A DNA stretch of 42,561 nucleotides from Clostridiales bacterium (GCA_017617295.1 JAFZWN010000004.1:1-42561), one strand, 5' to 3'; counted from the first letter of the stretch, positions 1 to 8,207 are shown. The notes: a model not told the origin generated them from the letters alone. A program made the numbers and translations.

Positions 1-119
1 CTCAGCAGTATGGTCAGGCTCCCGTGCAGCAGCCCCACTCGATGCAGCAGCAGGCTCCCGTACCTCAGCAGCCTGCTCCTTCAGGCCCGAGGCCGACACC
101 CGGCACGCCCGTTTCGTAA
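1..119 (+). CDS. C-terminal end of a Q/P-rich protein (partial)
   Basis: An open frame enters from the left edge (first whole codon at 3) and stops at TAA 117-119. The 38 visible residues are almost only Gln, Pro, Ala, Ser and Gly, with repeated QQ-P-A/V blocks, and end in TPGTPVS. Tails like this are common in Gram-positive membrane or zinc-ribbon proteins with disordered extensions. The functional domain lies outside the window, so no function can be given. The repeat arrays and terminator at 154-636 follow on the same strand and could form its 3' untranslated region. Confidence 0.7.
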   Translation, partial: QQYGQAPVQQPHSMQQQAPVPQQPAPSGPRPTPGTPVS

Positions 120-153
120 ATCAGATAGACAAAGCCCGTTTGATCTCCATATC

Positions 154-183
154 AACCCTTTTTCGAAAGATCGAAAAAGGGTT
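154..183. repeat. Perfect 13-bp inverted repeat (hairpin)
   Basis: AACCCTTTTTCGA (154-166) and TCGAAAAAGGGTT (171-183) are exact reverse complements around a 4-base AAGA loop. It lies 35 bases after the stop of the Q/P-rich gene and has no clean T-run after it, so it is not a typical terminator. A related hairpin with arms TACAACCTTTTTCGA / AAAAAAGGTTGTA lies at 19130-19164, also beside a tandem array. Confidence 0.75.
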
Positions 184-230
184 GAAGTCAAGATGTTGTA
201 AAGGTTTGAAATATCGATCTTCATGCACGG

Positions 231-354
231 ATGTACCACTAAGTGGTACCAGCGAGATCGGTATTTTTGCTGTTTTAGTGGTACATCTGCCCGAATGTAC
301 CAGAGGTTGGTACCAGTGAGATCGGTGTTTTTGCTGTTTTAGTGGTACATCTGC
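231..354. repeat. Tandem hairpin-unit array, type A (two ~64-bp units)
   Basis: Two units start ATGTACCA at 231 and 295. Each contains the shared core GAGATCGGT-TTTTTGCTGTTTT and ends AGTGGTACATCTGC. In unit 1 the arms GATGTACCACT (230-240) and AGTGGTACATC are exact 11-bp inverted copies, and a third word, AGTGGTACC, follows the first arm. The leader TCATGCACGGATGTACC before it recurs as TCATGCACAGATGTACC before the type B array. No protein-like conservation is seen. Confidence 0.8.
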
Positions 355-417
355 TTTTGCCATAGTTATTCCTGTCCAGATCGATACTCTTTGCCGTTCA
401 TCGCCCGTCATGCACAG

Positions 418-602
418 ATGTACCATATACCCGTACCATATAATCATGATTCGGAGGGGAAATATGGTACTTCTGCCAAGATGTACCATATACCCGTACC
501 ATATAATCTTGATTCGGAGGGGAAATATGGTACTTCTGCCAAGATGTACCATATACCCGTACCATATAAACTCAGTTCAGAGAGAATAGGTGGTACATCT
601 GC
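418..602. repeat. Tandem hairpin-unit array, type B (three 63-bp units)
   Basis: Units start ATGTACCATATACCCG at 418, 481 and 544, exactly 63 bp apart. Units 1 and 2 are nearly identical. Unit 3 diverges in its second half and ends with the type A word GTGGTACATCTGC. Each unit carries the arm GTACCATAT twice and, about 30 bases later, its reverse complement ATATGGTAC. Because 63 is a multiple of three, both strands stay open as a 21-residue tandem peptide, which I treat as a by-product of the period. Confidence 0.85.
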
Positions 603-604
603 TG

Positions 605-636
605 AGCTCAAACTGCCCGTTTCAGTTTGAGCTTTT
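605..636 (+). terminator. Strong hairpin terminator after the repeat arrays
   Basis: AGCTCAAACTG (605-615) pairs perfectly with CAGTTTGAGCT (623-633) around a 7-base loop, followed by TTT (the arm itself ends in T, giving TTTT). It would end a plus-strand transcript that contains both arrays, either a long 3' UTR or a separate RNA. Confidence 0.6.
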
Positions 637-694
637 AAAGATCAAGACGGCCTGAAACTGTATTGATAAAGAACTAAAAAATGTTTGATCGCCG

Positions 695-703
695 TGGTAA
701 AAT
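695..703 (+). promoter_or_regulatory. Extended -10 promoter for the EAL gene
   Basis: TGGTAAAAT (TG-n-TAAAAT) sits 31 bases before the ATG at 734. No good -35 hexamer is seen, as expected for extended -10 promoters. A ribosome site, CAGGGGG, lies about 10 bases before the ATG. Confidence 0.4.
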
Positions 704-733
704 GTAAGCATCAAAGGCAGGGGGTTACGTTTT

Positions 734-2464
734 ATGGATGATCAGTATATTGTAACCGAGTCCGGAGGAAGGATACCTACCGGTCTTCCCGGAGGTTTCT
801 TTATCTACGAGGCGGAAGGCGATGAGAAGATGCTTTTCGCTGAAGAGAATATCGTTAAGATGTATGGGTGTGACACCTATGAGGAGTTCTATGAATATAT
901 CGGAGGCTCTTTCAAGGGGATGGTGCATCCCGATGATCTTAACAGGATCGAGAATCAGATCCAGGCGCAGACGATGTTCGGCGAGAAGCGCCATGACTAT
1001 GTCAGATACAGGATCATAACCAGGAGCGGTGAGATCCGTTATATCGAGGATTTCGGGCATCTGCTCCACAGCGTAAACGGTATCAGCTACTTCTATGTCT
1101 TTATCGTTGACGTTGATCAGAACGAATACCTTAACAGGAACAGGAATTCGTTTGCCGAAGCCGAGATACTGTCTGGCAATAAGGACACTGATGACCTGAC
1201 GGGACTGTTCAACATGTCGTTCTTCTATCACAAGGTGCAGATGCTCCTGTCATCTCCCGACAGCAGAAGAAAAGACTTTGCCTTTATCCATTTCAACATA
1301 CCTAACTTCAAGCTCTATAACGAGCGTAACGGATTCAAGCTCGGAGATGAGCTCCTGTGCCATCTGGCCAGGATCATCAGGGATAAGTTCCGCGAAGGCA
1401 TCGCCGCCAGATTCAGTGATGACAATTTCTTTGTCTGCTGTATGGAGAGCCTCGAAGAGACTGTCAGCAGGGTGGAGGTCGTCTATAAGGAGATGCTCAT
1501 GTCGGACGACATAAACAAGAAGATCAGGATCAAGGCGGGCATCTATATCCTTGACGATAAATATGCCGAAGTCGGACTTGCATGTGATCACGCCAGACTT
1601 GCGTGTAATTCCATAAAACGTCTTCACGACATGAACTACTGTATCTACGACGAGTTCCTCCGTGACCGGATGAGACGCCAGCAGTATGTGGTCGATCATA
1701 TCGAGGAGGCTATCGAAAAAGAGTACATCAAGGTATTCTATCAGCCCGTTATAAGAGTGGAGAGCGGAAAGATCTGCGGCTACGAGGCGCTGGTAAGATG
1801 GAAGGATCCGAAGGTGGGGCTCCTGTCGCCCGGAGATTTTATCGAGACGCTCGAGCAGTTCCATCTGATCCATCTGGTCGACAAATACGTTATAAAGAAA
1901 GTCTGCGAAGACTATCTGAAGCTCAAGGAGAAGGGCGAGAAGACCGTTCCCGTTTCGGTCAATATCTCGAGGCTCGATTTTGAACTGTGCGATATCTTCG
2001 GGTATATCGAGAGGACATTGAAGGAGATGGGAATGCCGCGGCACATGCTCGATATCGAGATCACCGAGAGTGCCCTGAACGACAATGTCGGTTACATCAA
2101 ATCCGAGTGCTATAAGATGAGGGATCTCGGCTTTCAGATCTGGCTCGACGATTTCGGCAGCGGTTATTCGTCGCTGAACACGATCGCCAATTACGAGTTT
2201 GACGTACTGAAACTGGATCTTATATTCCTGCGTAATTACGATCACAACCCGAGGACCGGAACGCTCATGACCTATATCGTCAAGGGCGCCAGGTCGATGG
2301 GGCTGCCGTGCCTGTGCGAAGGAGTGGAGTCGGAGACTCACTATGAATTCCTGAAGAAGATCAGATGCGACCGCGCTCAGGGTTATTTCTTCGGCAAGCC
2401 CATGCCCATGGACGAGTCACGAAAGTTCACTTCGGACAAGGGACTGCTCTGGGAGGATTGTTGA
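734..2464 (+). CDS. PAS - degenerate GGDEF - EAL protein, predicted c-di-GMP phosphodiesterase
   Basis: A 576-residue cytoplasmic protein. Residues ~15-130 look like a PAS sensor fold. Residues ~150-300 are a GGDEF domain whose active-site motif is SDDNF (228-232) instead of GGDEF, so cyclase activity should be absent and the domain may only bind GTP. The EAL domain (~315-570) keeps the known catalytic and metal residues: EAL at 351-353, VNIS, EITES, DDFGSG (D472-D473), LKLD, EGVE and QGYFFGKP. Family knowledge then predicts hydrolysis of c-di-GMP to pGpG, tuned by PAS and possibly GTP. No membrane segment is visible. It is monocistronic and convergent with the DUF4003 gene. A diguanylate cyclase lies 6.5 kb away at 9016-10935. 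Confidence 0.93.
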   Translation: MDDQYIVTESGGRIPTGLPGGFFIYEAEGDEKMLFAEENIVKMYGCDTYEEFYEYIGGSFKGMVHPDDLNRIENQIQAQTMFGEKRHDYVRYRIITRSGEIRYIEDFGHLLHSVNGISYFYVFIVDVDQNEYLNRNRNSFAEAEILSGNKDTDDLTGLFNMSFFYHKVQMLLSSPDSRRKDFAFIHFNIPNFKLYNERNGFKLGDELLCHLARIIRDKFREGIAARFSDDNFFVCCMESLEETVSRVEVVYKEMLMSDDINKKIRIKAGIYILDDKYAEVGLACDHARLACNSIKRLHDMNYCIYDEFLRDRMRRQQYVVDHIEEAIEKEYIKVFYQPVIRVESGKICGYEALVRWKDPKVGLLSPGDFIETLEQFHLIHLVDKYVIKKVCEDYLKLKEKGEKTVPVSVNISRLDFELCDIFGYIERTLKEMGMPRHMLDIEITESALNDNVGYIKSECYKMRDLGFQIWLDDFGSGYSSLNTIANYEFDVLKLDLIFLRNYDHNPRTGTLMTYIVKGARSMGLPCLCEGVESETHYEFLKKIRCDRAQGYFFGKPMPMDESRKFTSDKGLLWEDC

Positions 2465-2529
2465 ACCCAATTGTGCCGTTGAACTGAAACATCCGGGTTC
2501 AAGGTTGGGTTCATTCCGTAACAAAATAG

Positions 2530-2556
2530 CGGGACCGCCGGTGATGGGCAGTCCCG
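2530..2556 (-). terminator. Hairpin terminator for the DUF4003 gene
   Basis: On the minus strand CGGGAC (2556-2551) pairs with GTCCCG (2535-2530), followed by CTATTTTGTT. A separate inverted pair, TGAACCCAA (2462-2470) and TTGGGTTCA (2505-2513), overlaps the EAL gene stop and may serve the plus strand. Confidence 0.45.
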
Positions 2557-2603
2557 TGGGGGGGGATATTTCATCTAAGGGGGCGCGCCTGATAGCGCGG
2601 CTC

Positions 2604-3590
2604 TCATGATGACGCTGATGAAGCGGAAGCGGCGGTGCAGGCGCAGATGCAAGCCATTACTGCGACCTCCTCTGCTATGGCGGCGGCAACTGCGGATGCT
2701 GTGGCGCCTATGGTCGAGATGCGGTCCTCGTCGCTGAATGCTCTGGTGACTGCCGAGGCGGCCAGCATGGATCTGACCTCTTTGCCGACGCCGAATACGC
2801 CGCCGAGGACTTTCTTCGTTGACAGATACTTTTCGGCAGAAACGATCTCACTGACGAGCATATTATCGTTAAGAGTAAGCGAGATGACGGCAAGCGGAGC
2901 GATAACGGCTGCCGTTCCGTATGAAGTGAATCTGATCTTTGCCGCCTTGAGCTCATTTCTTATGGTGACGGCGGCTCTGCACTTGGCTTCGGCGGGCTCG
3001 TCATAGAGCGCAAGGAGATTGCTGATCGTATATGCATCTCCCTTGGAGAAGAAATCTCCCTTGATGCCTCGGAAGATCGCTTCGGACTCTTCGACCAGAG
3101 CCTCAGCCGTCTTATCGGACGAAGCCATTAGCGCAACGATCGCCAGGTCGTTATAGGACGTAAGCAGGAAGTGCTTCTTGTTCATGAGATCATAGATCTT
3201 TCTCATCTTTTCGGTGAGCGCGACAGGATCCTTGCCTGAATCGTAGATCAGTACAGAAGCTATTGCCGTGTAATCGCTGGCGATGAACTTTGTCTTCAGG
3301 ATCTTGTAGATCTCCTTGATGTGAAGCATTGCCGCTTCAAGATCGGGGGCCTTCATGATCTGAGCTGCGACGACTGTCCTGGTGGAGCTCTGTGCGAGGC
3401 TCGACAGGAACGAGTTCTTGTTCGTGATGATCTTCTTGGCGTTCTTTACTCTTTCGGGATCTGCCGCTATATCGGGATAAGATGCGGCGAAAGCCACATG
3501 GGAATAATTGTAATCCCAGGCAAATACCTTGGATGCGGTGAGTGTATTGGCAGCTATGATATCGCAATTTCTTAATACCTTTTCATTCAT
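2604..3590 (-). CDS. DUF4003 family protein
   Basis: A 328-residue soluble protein of the DUF4003 family as I recognise it from overall pattern: an all-helical protein starting NEKVLRNC, with alternating helices throughout and a low-complexity Ala/Ser/Cys tail (ACICACTAAS near the end). The function is unknown; members occur widely in Bacillota as stand-alone genes. The start is well supported by AAGGAGG placed 8 bases upstream. It is monocistronic, convergent with the EAL gene and separated from the sigma gene upstream by ~190 bases. No signal peptide or membrane helix is seen. Confidence 0.8.
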   Translation of the reverse strand: MNEKVLRNCDIIAANTLTASKVFAWDYNYSHVAFAASYPDIAADPERVKNAKKIITNKNSFLSSLAQSSTRTVVAAQIMKAPDLEAAMLHIKEIYKILKTKFIASDYTAIASVLIYDSGKDPVALTEKMRKIYDLMNKKHFLLTSYNDLAIVALMASSDKTAEALVEESEAIFRGIKGDFFSKGDAYTISNLLALYDEPAEAKCRAAVTIRNELKAAKIRFTSYGTAAVIAPLAVISLTLNDNMLVSEIVSAEKYLSTKKVLGGVFGVGKEVRSMLAASAVTRAFSDEDRISTIGATASAVAAAIAEEVAVMACICACTAASASSASS

Positions 3591-3786
3591 TGCTGTTTCC
3601 TCCTTAAGCTTTATGACCTAATGATAAAGTCCGATGGTTAATAAAACGTAAAGAATCCTGTTGGAATGATTTAAGAAAAGGTTTGCAAGATGCAAGGATC
3701 ATACTACCGGTCGATACCAAGCGAAAAGGTGTTCCCGTAAGATCTTCATATATTAGAAATACCTGAAGTGACCTTTGACCTGGGAC

Positions 3787-5478
3787 TCAGAGATCCCTGT
3801 ATACATACAGAGACTCTGCTGTTAAATTCCCGTTGCGGTCTTCCGTGTATTCGCGGGTCAGCCTGCCGTTATTATCGTATTCATAGACGACACGGTGGTG
3901 AAGGTTATCGCTGCGGTACGACTCCGCAAGGGTAAGGAGTCCTCTGTTATCGTATGTGTAATAAGTGTATTGACCATACCAGCTCTCGTATTCTTCGATC
4001 AGCCTGCCGTCGGCATCGTAACGGGAGTAATCATTGGACTGTTCCATCCTCTGGGAAAGAGTGTCAAAGGATGTTACTACGGTCGTATATGTCCCGTCTT
4101 CATCATAGATATAGTCGCAGTACCAGTAGACCGCATCGGGATTTGCATAGCTGTAGCGCGTTATCCTGGTAAGCCTGCCCTGATCGTCGTACTCATACAC
4201 GAAGTATCTTTCGGGATCGCGGTTAAAATATCCGGTTTCCGTCTGCTCTATGCCGAAGCGTCCATAGGTATAATCCGTGTATAGCCCCTGACGGTTATCG
4301 CGTACATCCCACAATTCCTCACGGATTACCCGTCCTTCATCATCGTAGATAAAGTAATCGGAATATGTTACCGTTCCGTCATAGATCGCGCATTCCAGTA
4401 CGAGATTGCCGTCGGCATCGTAATACATCTCATGACCGGCAGCTTCCGTGTCGGTATCGTCTCTGTATTCGTGCTGTTCGCAGTATCTGACGTATCCGCC
4501 GGGAATATTGAGCAGATCAGGAGTCATGCCGAGCACATTGATCGGACGTTCTTCCGATACGGTCCCGCTTGTCTCGGGTGCTGAAGTCCCGGGCGTAGTA
4601 TCTGCGGTATCTTCGGTCTCAACGATGCTTTCCCGTTCTTCAGTTTCTTTGGGAATGTCGTTTTTGGTCGAGAGAGTTTTATATGTAAACACGCCGGCAC
4701 CCCCGATCGCGACAGTCGCCGCCAGACCAAGCGCGATATTTCTGATAACGACCGCTTTTGATACTGCTTTCGCGGCGGTTCCGGCTGCTTTTGCCGTCGT
4801 TGCCGTGGCCTTCGCTGCTGCGGCTTTTGAAGCGGATCCTGCGGCGACCTTTGAAGACGCAGCCAGTCCCTTTATGGCTGCGGGGATAGGCGCCAGAGGC
4901 AGCCCCTGTGCTTCCTTCTCGAAAAGAAGAGTAAGGAACGGAACGGCGGCAAAGAGCTTGTCGTTGGAGTCTTTCTCGTATTTCTCTACGCCTGCCTTGA
5001 TCTTCTTCTTGGCGTAGTTCAGCCGCGAGAGTACGGTCCCCTGAGGGATGTTCAGCCGCTCGGCGATCTCCTTTATCGACATCTCGTTGAAGTAGAAAAG
5101 GATGATCGTCATCTTTGTGTCTTCCGAAAGAGTATCGTCGATGATATCCATGATTATCTTTCGCTTCTCGGAAGACTCGACTATCGACTCGGGAAGGAAA
5201 TCCTCGGCGACGGCTTCGGTATTCTCCAGGAATTCGTCATCCGCATTGAATGTCCTTTTCCTGGTCACAATATTGAGGCATTTGTTGGCCGCGATCTTCT
5301 TGATCCAGGCCACTGCCTTTGTCTTGTCCTTGAGAGACTCATAGGAATTATAAGCGGTGATGAAGGTGTCCTGTACCACATCCTCCGCATCCTCTTTGTT
5401 CTTGAGGATGGATATGGCCGTCCAGTAGACCGCTTTGTATGATTCCGTATATAACTTTTCGAGTTCCTGTTCTGTCAT
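3787..5478 (-). CDS. ECF-type sigma factor fused to a membrane helix and extracellular YD-repeat domain
   Basis: A 563-residue fusion. The start is taken at the ATG at 5478 because GGAGG lies 8 bases before it; the upstream ATG at 5502 would place this site inside the gene. Residues ~5-70 match sigma-70 region 2 (EDAEDVVQDTFITAY, then AWIKKIAANKCLN). Residues ~108-162 match region 4 with the helix-turn-helix SIKEIAERLNIPQGTVLSRL. An Ala/Lys-rich linker (~200-243) leads to one membrane helix (~245-267) and a Thr/Ser/Glu-rich stalk (~275-310). Residues ~330-563 hold about eight YD-like repeats (YDADGNL, YDDEGRV, YDDQGRL, YDADGRL, YDNRGLL, YDNNGRL). Inference: a membrane-tethered transcription factor that senses the cell surface and may be released by proteolysis. 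It lies 78 bases after the DAC-like gene, probably in one operon. Confidence 0.88.
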   Translation of the reverse strand: MTEQELEKLYTESYKAVYWTAISILKNKEDAEDVVQDTFITAYNSYESLKDKTKAVAWIKKIAANKCLNIVTRKRTFNADDEFLENTEAVAEDFLPESIVESSEKRKIIMDIIDDTLSEDTKMTIILFYFNEMSIKEIAERLNIPQGTVLSRLNYAKKKIKAGVEKYEKDSNDKLFAAVPFLTLLFEKEAQGLPLAPIPAAIKGLAASSKVAAGSASKAAAAKATATTAKAAGTAAKAVSKAVVIRNIALGLAATVAIGGAGVFTYKTLSTKNDIPKETEERESIVETEDTADTTPGTSAPETSGTVSEERPINVLGMTPDLLNIPGGYVRYCEQHEYRDDTDTEAAGHEMYYDADGNLVLECAIYDGTVTYSDYFIYDDEGRVIREELWDVRDNRQGLYTDYTYGRFGIEQTETGYFNRDPERYFVYEYDDQGRLTRITRYSYANPDAVYWYCDYIYDEDGTYTTVVTSFDTLSQRMEQSNDYSRYDADGRLIEEYESWYGQYTYYTYDNRGLLTLAESYRSDNLHHRVVYEYDNNGRLTREYTEDRNGNLTAESLYVYRDL

Positions 5479-5556
5479 TTTCTGTGCCTCCTTTTTTCTC
5501 ATCTATCCCTTAGACACAGTTGGGACAGAGAATATTCGAAAGATTTTTGAGGATGC

Positions 5557-6897
5557 TTAATAATGGATAATGTCTCTTCCGCTGTAGATCTTGATCGCGC
5601 CGTCCTGGCTGATCTTGATCGCGACGCCGTCTCCGGCCAGGAGCTTCGCGGCACTCTCGCCAGTGCCCTTCAAAGTGTTGGTCTTATCGGCAACGGCGGA
5701 CGTGGGATCCATCTTCGCGATAACGCATTCGTATATGATGTCGCCGTTCTTGTCGATGACGACCGCACCGTCGCTCGCGAGGACCTTTTTGATAAGGGGC
5801 TGATGCGAAGGATCGAGGATATTGAGCTTTTCGTTCCACAGATTGACGCGGTTCTTGTTGGTCAGCTTCTTGATGCTCCTTTTATTGTTGGGGATCCACA
5901 TGATGGAGCTGACGCGGCAGCGCGAGCAGTAGAGGATATAGTAAAGTATCGCCTTGCTCAGTTCCTCGTCGATCCCGAGCTTTTCGGTCAGATAGGAAAG
6001 GAGGTTCGCTCTGTATCTGTAATGCCAGACGTTCTCGATCTTGACGAATTCCTTGCCGTACGAATCCGACACCGACACCTCGTTATGACCGACTGTCCGT
6101 ACGATGAAGTCCGAAGTCTGGAGGTTATTGTGCATATAGTAGTTCTCAAAATAGTCTCCCCAGAACGAAGATGTCTTCTGTTCTTCTGCCACATAGATCT
6201 TATAGACGGACAGATCGGGCGTCGCGACATAGAATGTGGAATCACCGTTTACCAGGAAGAAATCCCTCTTGCTCAGGCGGTCGAGCTTACGCGGCTGCGG
6301 GAAAGAAAAAGTGTTGCCCTTGTATTTGCCTGTATCGCGCGTGACGATGACGCCTGTCGTGAAATTCTCGCCTTCAAAGGTCGATACCGAGAGCTGCTCC
6401 ATCGTCTCGATGAGCTTCGAAAAGGCCTCGCCGTTATACTTCTTGCTGGATATGCAGTTCGCCACCATGAGCTCTGCGAACTTGCCGCCGAACAGCCACG
6501 CCGAACTCTGGAACTTCTGAAGGTAGCAGATCTTGAGCTGGGCGGCGATCGCTTTTGCCACTCTCGAATAGATGCTCTTGGCATTGGCATATTTTTTGAC
6601 GTCCCTGCCGACAAGGATATATGGGAAGTTGAAGATCAGTTCATCGTCGATCACGACCTGCGACACCAGGCACACCTCGCGCGGCGAATGAGCGCTCGGC
6701 ATCACGATATCGAACTTGCTTACTCCCAGATGCTTCAGAAGGTCCTCTTTGGAACAGTACTGGAAATGTACGTCCGTTAAGTTAAAAAGATCTATCAGGA
6801 AACGCTTCAGAAGAGGCTGGCCTTCCTTTCTGAAACTGTCGATATTCTCGACATCGTATAAAGATTCATATTTCGGGACTGTCTCGATAAAACTCAT
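5557..6897 (-). CDS. Protein with C-terminal degenerate DisA-type diadenylate cyclase (DAC) domain
   Basis: A 446-residue soluble protein. The first ~320 residues match no domain I recognise and probably form the sensor part. The last ~120 match the DAC (DisA_N) fold: DGA at 376-378 followed by a VVIDKNGDIIYE strand, then KGTGESAAKLLA at 410-421, then two strands with ISQDGAIKIYSG. In active DAC enzymes the second motif is GTRHRAA. Here the RHR triplet reads GES, so c-di-AMP synthesis by the normal mechanism is doubtful; nucleotide binding or a different product is possible. RBS GGCGGTG lies upstream. It sits between a hydrolase gene (45-base gap) and the sigma-YD gene (78-base gap) on one strand. 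Confidence 0.75.
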   Translation of the reverse strand: MSFIETVPKYESLYDVENIDSFRKEGQPLLKRFLIDLFNLTDVHFQYCSKEDLLKHLGVSKFDIVMPSAHSPREVCLVSQVVIDDELIFNFPYILVGRDVKKYANAKSIYSRVAKAIAAQLKICYLQKFQSSAWLFGGKFAELMVANCISSKKYNGEAFSKLIETMEQLSVSTFEGENFTTGVIVTRDTGKYKGNTFSFPQPRKLDRLSKRDFFLVNGDSTFYVATPDLSVYKIYVAEEQKTSSFWGDYFENYYMHNNLQTSDFIVRTVGHNEVSVSDSYGKEFVKIENVWHYRYRANLLSYLTEKLGIDEELSKAILYYILYCSRCRVSSIMWIPNNKRSIKKLTNKNRVNLWNEKLNILDPSHQPLIKKVLASDGAVVIDKNGDIIYECVIAKMDPTSAVADKTNTLKGTGESAAKLLAGDGVAIKISQDGAIKIYSGRDIIHY

Positions 6898-6942
6898 ATG
6901 ATCACCGCCTTTAAAGAACGTTGTTTATCATTGCCGGGAAGA

Positions 6943-7863
6943 TCAGGTCTTCATGTTTTCCAATATAAATGCGACGGATTCCTCTATGACCCTCGTCATG
7001 GGAGATCCTTGAAAACCGTGGTTGGTGCCTTCCACGAATATCAGTTCGCTTGATGGCAGGAGCTCATCAGCCCTCGTAAGGACCTCAGGCTGATCCGAAC
7101 CGATCGACGGACTCATCGTGCCTGCATATATGATCACATTTCTCTTGTAATCAGACATGTTGTCATAGATATCGAACTTCAGAAGGTCCCTGTAGTAAGC
7201 TCCGCCTATGCGTATAGGAGTCGTGACCTCATCAGGTATCCCGTCTGCATCCGGGAAGAGCTCACGGGCTTCCCCGTTCATATGGAAAGCGGGCTCGACA
7301 AGGATCATGCCTCTGATAAGTTCCGGATTATTGAAACCCACATAGCCTGATGCCAGGCCGCCCATGCTGTGCCCCCACAGGAAGATATCGTTGCCGTTTA
7401 CATACGGCAGCTCCGCTACGGCCGATACGATCGCCTCGATATCGGAAGCCTGGGTAAGGGGGGAGAAGTCAAGGAGGTCACCGTCGCTCTCGGCGCCTTC
7501 GCCCATGCAGGTGGGATCATAGATAACGCTTACGATCCCGTTCTCGGCAAAAGTCCTCGCGGCACCCTGGTACAGATAATGTGTGGTGAAAAGCCCGCCC
7601 GATATGATGACGGCAGGGAAGGGACCCTCGCCCTCGGGAATGAAGATCTGACCATAGATGACCATCTCACCTCTGTGGAAATGCACCGAGATCATCCCGT
7701 CGGATTCCTTGACGGTCTCCATCTCGAGGTTTGTCTCGAAAGTGTATCCGGATAGCAGTTCATCCTTCGGAAAGACTATCTTGTCCCGAAGGTCTTTCTG
7801 ACAGCCGCAGCATCCCATGATGACGGCGATCAGGATCAGTATCGAAACGATCCTTTTTACCAT
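6943..7863 (-). CDS. Lipoprotein alpha/beta hydrolase
   Basis: 306 residues. A signal peptide with lipobox IMGC ends at Cys18, so the mature enzyme should be lipid-anchored outside the cell. The alpha/beta-hydrolase core has the nucleophile elbow GHSMGG (164-169, Ser166), a likely oxyanion segment VIISGGLFTTH (~86-96), and the catalytic His in GTNHGF (His282). The substrate is unknown; esterase or peptidase-like members of this superfamily look the same. RBS AAGGAGGG is placed well. It is the first gene of the probable operon with the DAC-like and sigma-YD genes, so it may act on an envelope or surface substrate connected to that signalling pair. Confidence 0.85.
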   Translation of the reverse strand: MVKRIVSILILIAVIMGCCGCQKDLRDKIVFPKDELLSGYTFETNLEMETVKESDGMISVHFHRGEMVIYGQIFIPEGEGPFPAVIISGGLFTTHYLYQGAARTFAENGIVSVIYDPTCMGEGAESDGDLLDFSPLTQASDIEAIVSAVAELPYVNGNDIFLWGHSMGGLASGYVGFNNPELIRGMILVEPAFHMNGEARELFPDADGIPDEVTTPIRIGGAYYRDLLKFDIYDNMSDYKRNVIIYAGTMSPSIGSDQPEVLTRADELLPSSELIFVEGTNHGFQGSPMTRVIEESVAFILENMKT

Positions 7864-7909
7864 GCATATCCCTCCTTGAAAGCCGTGCGTAACGCCCGTT
7901 CCAAAAATA

Positions 7910-7918
7910 ATTATAACA
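7910..7918 (-). promoter_or_regulatory. Extended -10 promoter of the hydrolase/DAC/sigma operon
   Basis: On the minus strand TGTTATAAT (TG-n-TATAAT) lies about 47 bases before the ATG at 7863. No convincing -35 box is seen. A GC-rich inverted pair, GCCCGG/CCGGGC, lies upstream at 7946-7963. Confidence 0.45.
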
Positions 7919-8004
7919 TTAGAAAAATATGAAATAATCCTTTCGGCCCGGAAAGATCCGGGCGATCATGCTGAAGCCGGCTGCCGTTGCAACGCCGCTT
8001 TGCC

Positions 8005-8128
8005 TGTCCCTGTTTTTCTGCTTGAAAGCGGTTTTTTGTGTACCACATTAGGGACAAAGGCGGGTTTGTCCCTACCCTTGTACATAAAACTGCGCTTACA
8101 AGAAGCAAATCAGGGACAACGGCAGGAT
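8005..8128. repeat. Tandem hairpin-unit array, word AGGGACA (two 62-bp units)
   Basis: The words alternate: TGTCCCT at 8005 and 8067, AGGGACA at 8050 and 8112. Both spacings are exactly 62 bases. The unit ends also match (AGGGACAA-n-GGC-R-GG-R-T). The middle of the units is not conserved. The array lies between the MBL gene stop (8208) and the hydrolase promoter, so it fills most of the 344-base gap 7864-8207. Upstream bases GTGTACCACATT resemble the word used in the first array. Confidence 0.7.
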
Positions 8129-8207
8129 CTCAAATATGATCTTTCGCCTTCGACGCAGGTGCAGCCGCCCGCCGGCTTGTATCGCATGAACCGAAAGCGG
8201 CTCAACA

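Noticed and set aside
391..630. Open frame coding a 21-residue tandem repeat peptide (KMYHIPVPYN type)
   Set aside because: The 63-base period is divisible by three, so frames stay open on both strands. Other arrays of the same plan have periods of 53 and 62, there is no ribosome site, and conservation follows the inverted words and not codons.
5479..5502. Longer start of the sigma-YD gene at 5502
   Set aside because: The ribosome site GGAGG lies inside this extension and serves the ATG at 5478.
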